64,000 nt of DNA from Candidatus Tisiphia endosymbiont of Melanophora roralis (GTDB lineage Bacteria > Pseudomonadota > Alphaproteobacteria > Rickettsiales > Rickettsiaceae): positions 1,302,001-1,366,000 of the forward strand of contig NZ_OZ032161.1 in the NCBI RefSeq assembly GCF_964026575.1, written 5' to 3'. The notes below the pieces were generated by a model, which was not told where the DNA came from, made no database searches, and saw only the letters and a list, made by a program, of their open reading frames with translations. Both the position numbers and the translations under genes were made by a program. Within the stretch, counting starts at the first letter, position 1, and each line of letters starts with the position of its first letter. Shown here one piece after another: positions 1 through 8,659 of this stretch.

Positions 1-29
1 AAAGCCAGCTCATCTTTTATACCTAATAT

Positions 30-290
30 ACGCGAATTCGGGATAAGAATTAGTCAATTCTTATCCCAAATTCGGTGAAATTATCGAAACAATCAGATTT
101 GAGACGGCTCTGCATCTGATTGTTAAATTAATATTTTGCTAGAAACATGATTTTAAAAGATTAAAATCATGTTTTTAGCTCTAGAAAGGTTTAAAATGCA
201 TTCGCGTTAGCCGCTTTAAGAATGCATTTTTCCTTATATTAAAGCCAATTCGTGATAAGAATTAGTTAATTCTTATCACGAATTGGGGTT
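30..290. repeat. Five-hairpin composite palindromic repeat, copy 1
   Basis: Five consecutive inverted repeats separated by short A/T spacers: H1 (GGGATAAGAATT with its complement), H2 (AACAATCAGAT / ATCTGATTGTT), H3 (GAAACATGATTTTA arms), H4 (AAAATGCATT / AATGCATTTT) and H5 (AATTCGTGATAAGAATT and complement). It begins ACGCGAATT and ends AATTGGGGTT. The last hairpin runs into the 3' end of folD and supplies its stop codon. Near-identical copies lie at 2205 and 50192, with a diverged copy at 14891. Confidence 0.9.
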
Positions 291-1160
291 AATATGTGTT
301 ATATTTTGTTTCGCTGCTTTAAGTGTATTCTTTAACAAATAAGCGACAGTCATTGGTCCAACACCGCCTGGAACTGGGGTTATATATCTCACTTTATCAA
401 CAACATTGGTAAAATCAATGTCTCCTACCATCTTGTCGCTATTAGGAAGTTTACTAATACCAACATCAATAACTATAGAGTTAGGACTGAAATATTCTTT
501 TGTTAGTGTTAAAGGAGATCCAATAGCAGATATTACTATATCAGTACGGGAAGTTATAGAACTTAAATTTTGAGTTCTTGAATGGCATATAGTCACAGTA
601 CAATCTTCTCTAAGTAATAAAGCTGATAATGGTTTACCTACAATATTAGAACGCCCTATAACTACAGCATTTTTTCCAGCTAAATTTGGTTCAACTTGTT
701 TAAGTAAATCAATGCAACCAAGAGCCGTGCAAGGTATAAAGCCATTGCCTGAGTTACTATGTAGATAACCAACATTTATAGGATGGAAACCATCGACATC
801 TTTGCTAGGATCGATGGCAGATAAGATTAAATTTTTATTGATATGTTCAGGTAGAGGAAGTTGTACGATAATTCCAGAAATATTTGAATCATTGTTGAGC
901 ATACTGATTTCATGCAGCATATGGTCAATATCAATTTCATTGGGCAAATTTATTTGCAAGGCGTTCATACCAATTGCTCCTGCTGCTTTGATCTTATTTC
1001 TTACATATATACTACTAGCTGGGTTATCACCCACTAGTATAATAGCAAGGGTTGGTACTAACTTGTGTTGTTCCTTGATTAAATTAATCTCTGCCCTTAA
1101 CTTAGATAATATTTGTTCTGCAACATATTTGCCATTGATTATATTACTACGTTCATTCAC
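276..1160 (-). CDS. folD: Bifunctional methylenetetrahydrofolate dehydrogenase / cyclohydrolase FolD
   Basis: This 294-aa protein has the usual FolD length. It interconverts 5,10-methylene-THF and 10-formyl-THF in the cytosol, supplying one-carbon units. Visible motifs are YVRNK near residue 52 with the expected catalytic Lys, VQLPLP near 100, KDVDGFHP near 118, GRSNIVGKP near 168 for NADP binding, and [10 protein letters not shown] near 262. The start is GTG, overlapping by one base the TAG stop of the upstream reductase, so the two genes are probably co-transcribed. The last codons and the TGA stop lie inside hairpin H5 of the adjacent repeat, so the C-terminal tail (NPNS) is repeat-derived. 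Confidence 0.95.
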   Translation of the reverse strand: MNERSNIINGKYVAEQILSKLRAEINLIKEQHKLVPTLAIILVGDNPASSIYVRNKIKAAGAIGMNALQINLPNEIDIDHMLHEISMLNNDSNISGIIVQLPLPEHINKNLILSAIDPSKDVDGFHPINVGYLHSNSGNGFIPCTALGCIDLLKQVEPNLAGKNAVVIGRSNIVGKPLSALLLREDCTVTICHSRTQNLSSITSRTDIVISAIGSPLTLTKEYFSPNSIVIDVGISKLPNSDKMVGDIDFTNVVDKVRYITPVPGGVGPMTVAYLLKNTLKAAKQNITHINPNS

Positions 1161-2161
1161 TATTTATGCACTCCTTTGGTAGTTGAATATTCGAAGTGTA
1201 AGGCCTTACCCTCAAATACCCTGCCATAGGCGTGATGTAAGCTGCTAGCTGCTTCGGCAAAACCAGTAAGAATTAATTTTAATTTTGCAGGATAACTAGC
1301 AATATCGCCAATTGCATAAATGCCCGAAATATTTGTTTCGAAATATGAAGGTTCTACAACTATATGATTAGTTTTGAGATTTAATCCCCAATTTTTTATG
1401 AGGCCCAATTCTTGGGCAAGTCCGAAGAATGGTAATAAAATATTCGCGGGTAAAGTACAAATATTTCCCTCAAAATCTTTGACGTTGACTGCTTCTAGTT
1501 TGCCGTCTTTTCCTACTAAATGGTCCAGTTGATAATTAATTACTAACTCAATTTTGCCACTATTTGCTAGTTCTTTGAGTTGCCTTATACTTTCATTCGC
1601 CGCCCGAAATTTCTCACGCCTATGCACTAAATATATTTTTTTAGCAATTTCAGAGAGTGATATTGCCCAGTCTACAGCCGAATCCCCTCCACCAGCTATT
1701 ACAATTTCTTTGTTGGCAAAACTATTGCGGTTATTGATAAAATAAAATACTGATTTTCCCTCAAATGCTTCTATATTAGGTAATGGAGGTCTGTTAGGTC
1801 CAAAAGAGCCGCATCCAGCAGCTATAATAATAACCTTAGCAGTAACTAGGATGTCTTTAGAAGTGGTAATTTGGAATTGCCCCTCTTTTTTTTTTAACTG
1901 CACTACTTGCTGATTTAGATGATAAACCGGATCAAACGGTTGTGCTTGCAATGCCAATTGTGCTATCAACTCTTCTGCCATAATTTTAGGATATGCTGGT
2001 ATGTCATATATAGGTTTTTCCGGGTAAAGTTGGCTGCATTGGCCTCCTATTATCTCTTGGGAGTCAATAACATGGCAACGCATACCAAGCATCCCAGCTT
2101 GAAAAATAGCAAATAGACCAACTGGACCTGCACCAATTATTATAATATCAGTATTGTGCAT
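1160..2161 (-). CDS. Ferredoxin/flavodoxin--NADP+ reductase, thioredoxin-reductase-like type
   Basis: 333-aa FAD/NAD(P)-binding oxidoreductase. The N-terminal FAD motif GAGPVG (residues 11-16) is followed by [12 protein letters not shown], a second dinucleotide motif [10 protein letters not shown] near 157 and YAIGDIA near 282. The CxxC redox pair of true thioredoxin reductases is absent, which together with the GGQCSQLYP signature points to the YumC-type ferredoxin-NADP reductase. It probably supplies low-potential electrons for Fe-S assembly (an ISC ferredoxin is encoded at 41460). It overlaps folD by one base. Family confident, physiological partner inferred. Confidence 0.9.
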   Translation of the reverse strand: MHNTDIIIIGAGPVGLFAIFQAGMLGMRCHVIDSQEIIGGQCSQLYPEKPIYDIPAYPKIMAEELIAQLALQAQPFDPVYHLNQQVVQLKKKEGQFQITTSKDILVTAKVIIIAAGCGSFGPNRPPLPNIEAFEGKSVFYFINNRNSFANKEIVIAGGGDSAVDWAISLSEIAKKIYLVHRREKFRAANESIRQLKELANSGKIELVINYQLDHLVGKDGKLEAVNVKDFEGNICTLPANILLPFFGLAQELGLIKNWGLNLKTNHIVVEPSYFETNISGIYAIGDIASYPAKLKLILTGFAEAASSLHHAYGRVFEGKALHFEYSTTKGVHK

Positions 2162-2204
2162 AAAATAAAATTTTTATAAATAAAAAAATAGTCAAACTCT
2201 TAAC

Positions 2205-2459
2205 ACGCGAATTTGGGATAAGAATTTGTCAATTCTTATCCCAAATTCGGTGAAATTATCGAAACAATCAGATTTGAGACGGCTCTGCATCTGATTGTTA
2301 AATTAATATTTTGCTAGAAACATGATTTTAAAAGATTAAAATCATGTTTCTAGCTTTGGAAAGGTTTAAAATGCATTCGCGTTAACCGCTTTAAGAATGC
2401 ATTTTTCCTTATATTAAAGCCAATTCGTGATAAGAATTAACTAATTCTTATCACGAATT
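2205..2459. repeat. Five-hairpin composite palindromic repeat, copy 2, with IS110 inserted at its right edge
   Basis: Same five hairpins in the same order as copy 1 (ACGCGAATT start; H2 AACAATCAGAT; H4 AAAATGCATT; H5 CGTGATAAGAATT). After the final CGAATT the sequence switches to the IS110 left end. The expected terminal GGGGTAAC of the repeat reappears at 3542, just after the IS. Confidence 0.9.
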
Positions 2460-2473
2460 CATACAATAAAAAA

Positions 2474-2682
2474 AACCATGATAAATATAACATGATCAGT
2501 TATATATAGTGGCAGGATGGGTAAACTGTATCTCGAATTGAAGCTTTGAATTTTAAAGACTTCGTACCTGAGCAAAGACCCATCCTGTTTGGATAAAGAC
2601 TACAAACGGATGTCATAAGGTTTAAACCTTGCGTATGAGTATGTAGCGTATCCTATTATTAATATAAATCATGAGGCTCTAT
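2474..2682 (+). ncRNA. Candidate IS110 bridge RNA, copy 1
   Basis: Non-coding left end conserved in all three IS copies. A 10-bp stem CAGGATGGGT / ACCCATCCTG (2513-2522 with 2578-2587) encloses a loop. The loop contains TCTCGAATTG, sharing TCGAATT with the left target, and ACCTGA, the complement of TCAGGT at the right target. Further on, ACGGATG repeats the IS right end, next to a palindrome AAGGTTTAAACCTT (2617-2630). Bridge RNAs encoded in this position are established for IS110-group elements such as IS621. The guide assignment here is my inference. Confidence 0.6.
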
Positions 2683-3506
2683 ATGGCAACAACTTATATT
2701 GGTGTGGACGTTAGTAAAAAAACTTTAAGTATCTATATACCAGCTACCAACATGGCTTTACTACTATGCTTAGCACTATTAATAAATACTATCCTGTCTT
2801 ATCTGAATTAAATGTTGTCTTTGAACCTACTGGTGGATATGAACATAATTTAAGAGAATTTTTAAAAATAAATAAATTGCCTTTTGCTACAGTACACCCT
2901 AATAAAGTGCGTAGTTATGCTAAAGCTAAAGGATGGCTTGCTAAAACTGATAATATCGATAGTAAATTGTTGCATGATTATGCAACGTGCTTTGCTTTAC
3001 CAGTGAATGTTACTTATGATAGTAATAGCCAACAACAGTTACATGCTTTATTAAAAAGAAGAGAACAATTACAAGAGATTGATGACAGTATTAAAGAATT
3101 AATTTCTCAAGCTCAAGAAATAAAGGATAAAATTGATCGGCTTACTTCTATTCCAGCAGTTGGCATTACTCTTACTAGCACTGTAATATGTGAAGCCCTA
3201 GAGCTTGGCAATATTACTTTTAGGCAGTTAACATCTTTAGTAGGTCTTGCTCCTTTTGCTAGAGAAAGTGGTAGTTATAAAGGTAGAAGAAGTATTTTTG
3301 CAGGTAGAGGTAATCTTCGAAGAGTTCTTTATATGGCTGCAGTAGCTGCCTTACGATGTAATAAGTGCTTACGCAATTTTTATGACCACTTAATTGCTAA
3401 ACATAAACCAGCAAAAGTTGCTCTTGTTGCTGTTATGCGTAAATTACTAGCTTTTATGCACTCTATTGTAAAAAATAATTCTTCTTGGAATGAAAATTTA
3501 TGTTAA
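2683..3506 (+). pseudogene. IS110 transposase pseudogene, copy 1
   Basis: Starts MATTYIGVDVSKKTL, the first acidic motif of the RuvC-like DEDD domain. A 28-bp deletion between imperfect repeats (CAACAAGGCTTT / CAACATGGCTTT) near 2752 then shifts the frame. Downstream, VFEPTGGYE, KTDNIDSKLLHDYA and the C-terminal region ESGSYKGRRSIFAGRG are still readable. A second, in-frame deletion of 102 bp between copies of GAACAATTA near 3070 removes 34 residues of the linker. It cannot encode a complete transposase. Confidence 0.9.
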
Positions 3507-3634
3507 GTTACTATTTTTTATTGACTTCCATTACGGATGCTGGGGTAACTAATCTAAAGATTTTTCTAGCATTTATAGCAAAATTATCTATAAATTACTT
3601 AGTGGCTTGATAAAATAATATATACTAGCCATAT

Positions 3635-3761
3635 TATACTCAAATGATTTGGAGAATTGGATTTGAAAATGAATGGTGAGCAAGCGGAACGTACATATAG
3701 TACGTGAGCATGCGAATCCATGACATTTTCAAAAAACAATTCTTCAAAGCAGAAGAGTATA
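3635..3761. repeat. 127-bp imperfect palindromic repeat (TATACTCAAATGATTTG family)
   Basis: The ends TATACTCAAATGATTTGGAG and AAAGCAGAAGAGTATA are imperfectly inverted, with an inner palindrome CGTACATATAGTACGTGAG. A copy of the same length lies at 28352-28478 and a diverged one at 47999-48128. It fills the gap between IS110 copy 1 and gapR. Confidence 0.8.
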
Positions 3762-3792
3762 CAATTTTTGATAAACAATAAACTTGAATTTT

Positions 3793-4029
3793 ATGACAGA
3801 AGTGATAGCTAAAGAACAATTAGAACAATATATAAATCAAATAGAAGGACTTGAACAAGAGAAAGCTGAATTATCTGAAGCAATAAAAGATATATTTGAT
3901 GCAGCCAGCTCTAGTGGCTTTGATACCAAGGCTATGAAGTCGGTGTTAAAATTAAAAAAACTTGATAAAAATAAGCTAGCTGAACAAGATGCGATCTTAG
4001 AATTGTATAGACAAGCTCTCGGTATATAA
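3793..4029 (+). CDS. gapR: GapR family DNA-binding protein (DUF2312)
   Basis: 78-aa helical protein. [22 protein letters not shown] followed by [18 protein letters not shown] and [15 protein letters not shown] matches the GapR/DUF2312 pattern. In Caulobacter GapR binds overtwisted AT-rich DNA and assists topoisomerases ahead of forks and transcription complexes. I chose the ATG at 3793 over an upstream in-frame TTG at 3784, because family members start just before the helix. It lies 16 bp upstream of secF, so it may be co-transcribed with it. Confidence 0.85.
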   Translation: MTEVIAKEQLEQYINQIEGLEQEKAELSEAIKDIFDAASSSGFDTKAMKSVLKLKKLDKNKLAEQDAILELYRQALGI

Positions 4030-4045
4030 ATTAAAGAATTCAATA

Positions 4046-4951
4046 ATGCAATTATATCCATTAAGGCTTTTACCTGATAAAATCAACTTGGATTTTATCA
4101 AATTTAAAAAAGTAAGTTATACGATATCCATTATTTTATCTCTTGTAAGTATTATTTGGATAGGGATTTACAAATTTAATTTTGGTATTGATTTTGCTGG
4201 TGGGATTGTTATAGAAGTGCGGCTTGATCAAGACCCTGATTTAACCAAAATGCGTGAAGTACTTAATAACCTTAAGATTGGTGAAGTAATATTGCAAAAT
4301 TTTGGTAATCAGCATGATTTGTCAATACGAGTTGGCAGCAATAGTGAAGATACTTTAATGCAAAATATTGATCTTATAAAATCAACTTTAAAAAACCAAT
4401 TTCCTTATAAATTTGAGTACCGTAAAGTAGATTTTGTTGGTCCACAAGTTGGTACTCAACTGATAAAATCAGGAATAACGGCACTAATTCTTTCGTTTCT
4501 TGCCATAATGGTTTACACTTGGGTTAGATTTGAGTGGTATTTTGGGCTTGGTATACTTGTAGCTTTGTTACATGACGCCATACTAAGCTTAGGTTTTATG
4601 AGTGTAATGAGGCTAGACTTCAATTTAAGCTCCATAGCTGCTATTCTTACCATAATAGGTTATTCTGTGAATGATTCAGTAGTTATCTATGATAGAATCA
4701 GAGAAAATTTACGTAAATCACATAAGAAAGTAATGCCACAAATTATTAATCTGAGTATTAATGAAACTCTGTCTAGAACTATTCTAACAGTTGTTACAAC
4801 CTTACTCGCAAACCTAGCTTTGGTAATATTTGGTGGGGAAGCTATTTATAGTTTTAGTGTATTAGTGTTTTTTGGTATAATAGTTGGTACATATTCATCT
4901 ATTTTTATATCTGCTCCTATATTGACCTACTTCAAAAACTTGAAGAATTGA
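4046..4951 (+). CDS. secF: Protein-export membrane protein SecF
   Basis: 301-aa inner-membrane subunit of the SecDF complex, which uses the proton gradient to aid release of Sec-exported proteins. An N-terminal membrane segment (residues ~25-43) is followed by the [13 protein letters not shown] signature near 46 and a periplasmic domain. Five more hydrophobic segments follow, with the conserved [17 protein letters not shown] near 205. secD is not adjacent in this window. The 3' end overlaps a hairpin that probably terminates transcription. Confidence 0.95.
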   Translation: MQLYPLRLLPDKINLDFIKFKKVSYTISIILSLVSIIWIGIYKFNFGIDFAGGIVIEVRLDQDPDLTKMREVLNNLKIGEVILQNFGNQHDLSIRVGSNSEDTLMQNIDLIKSTLKNQFPYKFEYRKVDFVGPQVGTQLIKSGITALILSFLAIMVYTWVRFEWYFGLGILVALLHDAILSLGFMSVMRLDFNLSSIAAILTIIGYSVNDSVVIYDRIRENLRKSHKKVMPQIINLSINETLSRTILTVVTTLLANLALVIFGGEAIYSFSVLVFFGIIVGTYSSIFISAPILTYFKNLKN

Positions 4952-4972
4952 TAAATCAATTTTCAAGTTTTT
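4934..4972 (+). terminator. Hairpin terminator after secF
   Basis: AAAAACTTGAAGAATTG pairs with CAATTTTCAAGTTTTT around a short loop holding the secF stop. The 3' T run fits an intrinsic terminator, and the A-rich 5' side could make it bidirectional. Confidence 0.55.
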
Positions 4973-5058
4973 GGATAAAAGTTGAGTGGCAAAATTGAAG
5001 TAGAGGTCTTCAATTCTGCTACAAAATAATAAATATTAAAAAAAAATTAGTTTTAAAA

Positions 5059-6294
5059 ATGTTTATTAAAGATTTTGATAGTAAAGGTTTTCTATATCAA
5101 TGTACTGATTTAGAAAAACTAACAGAGCTAATGAAAAACAGCAAAATCTCTGCTTATATTGGTTTTGATTGTACAGCACAATCTTTACATGTAGGTAGTC
5201 TGATGCAAATTATGATACTGCGTTTATTGCAACAATATGGTCATAAGCCAATAGTACTCCTAGGAGGGGCAACTAGTAAAATTGGTGATCCTACTGGTAA
5301 AGATGAGGCAAGGAAATCTTTAACAAAAGAAGAAATTGCCCAAAATGCTGAAGGTATAAAAAAATCATTATCAAAATTTATTAAATTTGGTACTGGGGAA
5401 AATGATGCAATATTAGTTGATAATTCAAATTGGCTAGAATCGTTAAATTACTTAGATTTTCTTCGCAATTTTGGTAGTTTTTTTTCTGTGAATCGTATGT
5501 TATCTATGGACTCTGTAAAATTACGTTTAGAGAGAGAGCAACATATGAGTTTCTTAGAATTTAATTATATGTTGCTACAAGCCTACGATTTTTATCATTT
5601 AAATAAACTATATGGTTGTTCTTTACAAATAGGTGGTAGTGACCAGTGGGGTAATATAGTAATGGGCGTTGATTTTACAAGGAAACTAACAGGTAATGAA
5701 GTCTTTGGTATGACTACTCCCTTACTAACAACTGCTTCTGGCAACAAAATGGGCAAGTCTGTTGGTGGAGCTGTGTGGCTAAATGAGGATATGTTAAGCC
5801 CGTACAATTATTATCAATATTGGCGGAATTGTGAAGATCAAGATGTGGTCAAGTTCGCAAAATTATATAGTGAGTTAGGAGAAGATGCCATGCAAGAGTT
5901 TATCTTACTTAGTGCATCTGATATTAATAGTGCCAAAAAGCAATTAGCCTTTAATTTAACTAAACTTTGTCATGGTAAAGAGGCAGCTATGATAGCTTTA
6001 GAAACAGCTACCAAGCTTTTTGAACAAGGAGAAATTGATTGCAATTTACCAACTATTTATCTAGAACAGGGGAGGTTAGCTCTAGGTATTCCAGCATATG
6101 AGTTACTTTATGAAGCAGGTCTTGCTAAATCAAAATCCGAAGGACGTCGGTTGATTAGAGGGGCTGGAGCAAAAATCAATAATCAATTAATCCAAGACGA
6201 AAACATGGTTATTGATTTGATCTTTATGCAGGACAACCAAGTTATTAAGATATCCGTAGGTAAGAAAAAATATGTGTTGATCAGGTTGACATAA
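5059..6294 (+). CDS. tyrS: Tyrosyl-tRNA synthetase
   Basis: 411-aa class I aminoacyl-tRNA synthetase that charges tRNA-Tyr. The HIGH-like motif is HVGS within [13 protein letters not shown] near residue 40, tyrosine-pocket sequence [10 protein letters not shown] follows near 192, and the KMSKS-like loop is KMGKS near 232. A C-terminal S4-type RNA-binding region ([15 protein letters not shown]) ends the protein. Length and domain order are normal. It is preceded by the secF terminator and likely has its own promoter. Confidence 0.97.
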   Translation: MFIKDFDSKGFLYQCTDLEKLTELMKNSKISAYIGFDCTAQSLHVGSLMQIMILRLLQQYGHKPIVLLGGATSKIGDPTGKDEARKSLTKEEIAQNAEGIKKSLSKFIKFGTGENDAILVDNSNWLESLNYLDFLRNFGSFFSVNRMLSMDSVKLRLEREQHMSFLEFNYMLLQAYDFYHLNKLYGCSLQIGGSDQWGNIVMGVDFTRKLTGNEVFGMTTPLLTTASGNKMGKSVGGAVWLNEDMLSPYNYYQYWRNCEDQDVVKFAKLYSELGEDAMQEFILLSASDINSAKKQLAFNLTKLCHGKEAAMIALETATKLFEQGEIDCNLPTIYLEQGRLALGIPAYELLYEAGLAKSKSEGRRLIRGAGAKINNQLIQDENMVIDLIFMQDNQVIKISVGKKKYVLIRLT

Positions 6295-6630
6295 TAGTAA
6301 GCTAAAAAATATCTACTTCTGCTGGTAATTTTTTCATGTATAGATATCCTGTAAAATGACTCCTGTTTAAATTGAACTTAATTTATTTTTGAAGCTGTTC
6401 TTTCTGAACTTTGACTTCGTTCTAAAATAATGAAGTATACTGCTCGTAAATGAAGAGTTGATAGACGATAGAATCAAAATCATGATAGTAGCAGGAATTA
6501 CCAAGTCGAGGTGTAACCGTTCACGAGTATTTAAGTTTTGAAAGAAAATAGTTGAAAATAGGTATAAGATTTTGTAAGTTATAGGATAGATAATTTAAAG
6601 TGTATGGTTACCTACAATTACAGTATGTCT
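6295..6630. other. Non-coding gap with repeat remnant
   Basis: No gene seen. The stretch CTCGTAAATGAAGAGTTGAT...GATAGTAGCAGG (about 6431-6500) recurs at 22860-22915. It is an isolated fragment of another dispersed repeat. Confidence 0.6.
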
Positions 6631-6781
6631 ATTAGACTTCCTGCATAAGTCAAAAATAGTTGAGGGATTTTTAGAAGAAACGAAGCCGAGCACCGCAGCG
6701 TACACAGACGTACGTGAGGAGCGAAGGCGAATTTCGACGACAAAATCACCAACTAGATTGATTTATGCAGGAAGTCTATTA
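6631..6781. repeat. RPE1-like palindromic element
   Basis: Inverted ends (AGACTTCCTGCATAA and TTATGCAGGAAGTCT) enclose CCGCAGCGTACACAGACGTA, CGTGAGGAGCG and CGACAAAATCACCAAC, the core also seen in the RPE1-type element at 35878. The right end abuts the stop codon of lptB. Confidence 0.75.
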
Positions 6782-7519
6782 TTACAAACAAAAAGATTGC
6801 CCTAGATATACTTCCTTTACTTGATAGCTTGTGGCTATTTCTTGTGGAGTTCCTTCTAATAGGACTTTTCCTTCGTAAATAACATAGGCTCTGTCAACTA
6901 TATTAAGAGTATCTCTAACATTGTGATCGGTAATTAGGATGCCGATATTGCGGTTACGTAAGTGAACAATCAAATTTTTAAGATCCTCAATTGCTAACGG
7001 ATCAATGCCTGCAAGTGGTTCGTCAAGCATAATAAATTTGGGATCTAGTGCTATTGTTCTTGCGATTTCTAGCCTACGTCTTTCTCCGCCGGATAGTCCT
7101 ATTGCTGGCATGTCTTTTAGATGAAGAATAGAAAATTCTTTAAGCAAATCTAATGTTTTTTGTTCGATAATTTCTTGGTCATTTTCTAAAACCTCTAGCA
7201 TTAATCTAATATTATCTCCTACAGATAGCCCACGGAAAATTGATGGTCCTTGAGGAAGATAGCTAAAGCCAAACCTAGCTCTTAAATAAATTGGTAAATG
7301 AGTAATATCATGATCATTATAAAATAATGCTCCACTATCTGGTTTGGTAAGTCCTATAATAATACTAAAACAGGTAGTTTTACCTGCACCGTTTGGACCA
7401 AAAAGACCAACTATTTCTCCTGTTTTTAATTGAAGAGATACGTCGTTTAGGATCACTCTCTTATTATAAGATTTTGAAATACTACTTACTTGTAATTTCT
7501 CTATTATTAAATGCGGCAT
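6782..7519 (-). CDS. lptB: LPS export ABC transporter ATP-binding protein LptB
   Basis: 245-aa ATPase of the LptB2FG complex that extracts LPS from the inner membrane. Walker A GPNGAGKT lies near residue 40, signature LSGGERRRLEIARTIAL near 144, Walker B FIMLDEPLAGIDP near 163 and the switch His in ITDHN near 196. It is the last gene of the kdsD-lptC-lptA-lptB cluster. The spacing of 23 bp from lptA suggests one transcript. Its 3' end abuts an RPE1-like palindrome that may help end transcription. Confidence 0.95.
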   Translation of the reverse strand: MPHLIIEKLQVSSISKSYNKRVILNDVSLQLKTGEIVGLFGPNGAGKTTCFSIIIGLTKPDSGALFYNDHDITHLPIYLRARFGFSYLPQGPSIFRGLSVGDNIRLMLEVLENDQEIIEQKTLDLLKEFSILHLKDMPAIGLSGGERRRLEIARTIALDPKFIMLDEPLAGIDPLAIEDLKNLIVHLRNRNIGILITDHNVRDTLNIVDRAYVIYEGKVLLEGTPQEIATSYQVKEVYLGQSFCL

Positions 7520-7542
7520 ACTTTAAAAAATTTCTTACATAA

Positions 7543-8013
7543 CTAATTTTTTGATTTGGTATAATCTATATTATTGAGTTCCGTATAATATACTAGTTTG
7601 TCAGTTTTTATAATACCATCCTTATTCTGTACTATTACATCACCAAGCAGTACTAGTTCTTTTCTTTCTACAAAATATTTTGCAGAAGTAGCAGTTAGTA
7701 ACTCTTGACTATTATTCCTCTTAGCAATCAATCTTGACGGTATGGAGATGTAATCAATAGTTTTTTTATTATCAACTGTTTTATAAAAAATTTCTAAATT
7801 AGTTGTTTTTACCATCATATCATCAAACCACAAAATCACCTCTCCTGTAAAACAAGCTTGATTCTTAGTTTGATCAATTACTAAATTGTCAGAATGAATA
7901 TATAATCTATCCATACTCGAATGTTTTGAGTACGGATGTTTCCCATAGGCTACGGATGAACTTATGATTAGAAAAAACAATACATAGCAAATTATGCTAA
8001 AAATCCGATACAT
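7543..8013 (-). CDS. lptA: LPS transport periplasmic protein LptA
   Basis: About 156 aa from the chosen ATG at 8013; an ATG at 8031 would add six residues. A hydrophobic signal segment (residues ~3-22) is followed by a beta-jellyroll OstA/LptA repeat domain: IHSDNLVIDQTKNQACFTGEV, then ERKELVLLGDVIVQNKDG and KTDKLVYY. LptA bridges LptC to LptD across the periplasm. It overlaps lptC at its 5' end, consistent with translational coupling. Sequence drift is high, so the call rests on both pattern and neighbours. Confidence 0.85.
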   Translation of the reverse strand: MYRIFSIICYVLFFLIISSSVAYGKHPYSKHSSMDRLYIHSDNLVIDQTKNQACFTGEVILWFDDMMVKTTNLEIFYKTVDNKKTIDYISIPSRLIAKRNNSQELLTATSAKYFVERKELVLLGDVIVQNKDGIIKTDKLVYYTELNNIDYTKSKN

Positions 8014-8659
8014 CAATAACCGTCGATACATTACCTTTGAAATTTATAATATCATTATCATGTGTAGCACTAAAATTATTAGAAGTAATTTTACAATTTT
8101 TATAAGATAATACCACTCCTGTGTTACTATATGTTTCTTTATTTAGTAGATTCAGTTGGGCTTCTTGTGCTTTTAATGTGCTTTCTCCTAAAAAAAACTG
8201 TACATCATCTTTTAATTTTAATATGCGACTACTCTCATTTAATATACCATTTTTTGCACTGATCACTAAGTCTTTGTTATCATTTATTTTATATGTAGCA
8301 TTAATTTCTTCTAGTTTATATTGATTACCTAAAGTCCTAACTGCTTGCACAGCCTGAATCTGGTAAGGATTTAAGTTTTTATTGAACCCCTTAAAAATTG
8401 AATTTGAAATTTTTATTTCATAATCTTTATCATTTGGATTAAAAGCACTATTGCTACTATTGTCCTCAGTTGATTTTGCATTATTACTGATAGGATTTAA
8501 ATTTATATAAATAAAATATAAGGTTAATACTATTCCTAAACAAGATAAGATCTTTGATAAACTAATTGAACGTCTATAAGATGAAATGATAGCACTACTA
8601 CCTTTATCTATGAAGGGAATCTTAACCATAATATTACCAACATTATTATGAACATTCAT
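7997..8659 (-). CDS. lptC: LPS export protein LptC
   Basis: 220-aa bitopic inner-membrane protein. One membrane segment (about residues 35-52, LSCLGIVLTLYFIYINL) is followed by a periplasmic domain with YKLEEINATYKIN, LVISAKNGILN and LKDDVQFFLGEST, the LptC/YrbK beta-strand pattern. It receives LPS from LptB2FG and passes it to LptA. The start codon overlaps the kdsD stop and the 3' end overlaps lptA, so the operon is tightly packed. Confidence 0.88.
   Translation of the reverse strand: MNVHNNVGNIMVKIPFIDKGSSAIISSYRRSISLSKILSCLGIVLTLYFIYINLNPISNNAKSTEDNSSNSAFNPNDKDYEIKISNSIFKGFNKNLNPYQIQAVQAVRTLGNQYKLEEINATYKINDNKDLVISAKNGILNESSRILKLKDDVQFFLGESTLKAQEAQLNLLNKETYSNTGVVLSYKNCKITSNNFSATHDNDIINFKGNVSTVIDVSDF

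Larger units (their letters stand above)
2460..3541 (+). mobile_element. IS110-family insertion sequence, copy 1 (defective)
   Basis: Ends were fixed by comparing three copies in the window. The left end starts CATACAAT and the right end finishes CGGATGCT. About 220 bp of conserved non-coding left end precede the transposase, and about 35 bp follow the stop. The element splits the right edge of a hairpin repeat (CGAATT / GGGGTAAC). It is shorter than an intact copy by two deletions of 28 and 102 bp. There are no terminal inverted repeats and no clear target duplication, as usual for IS110. Confidence 0.9.
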
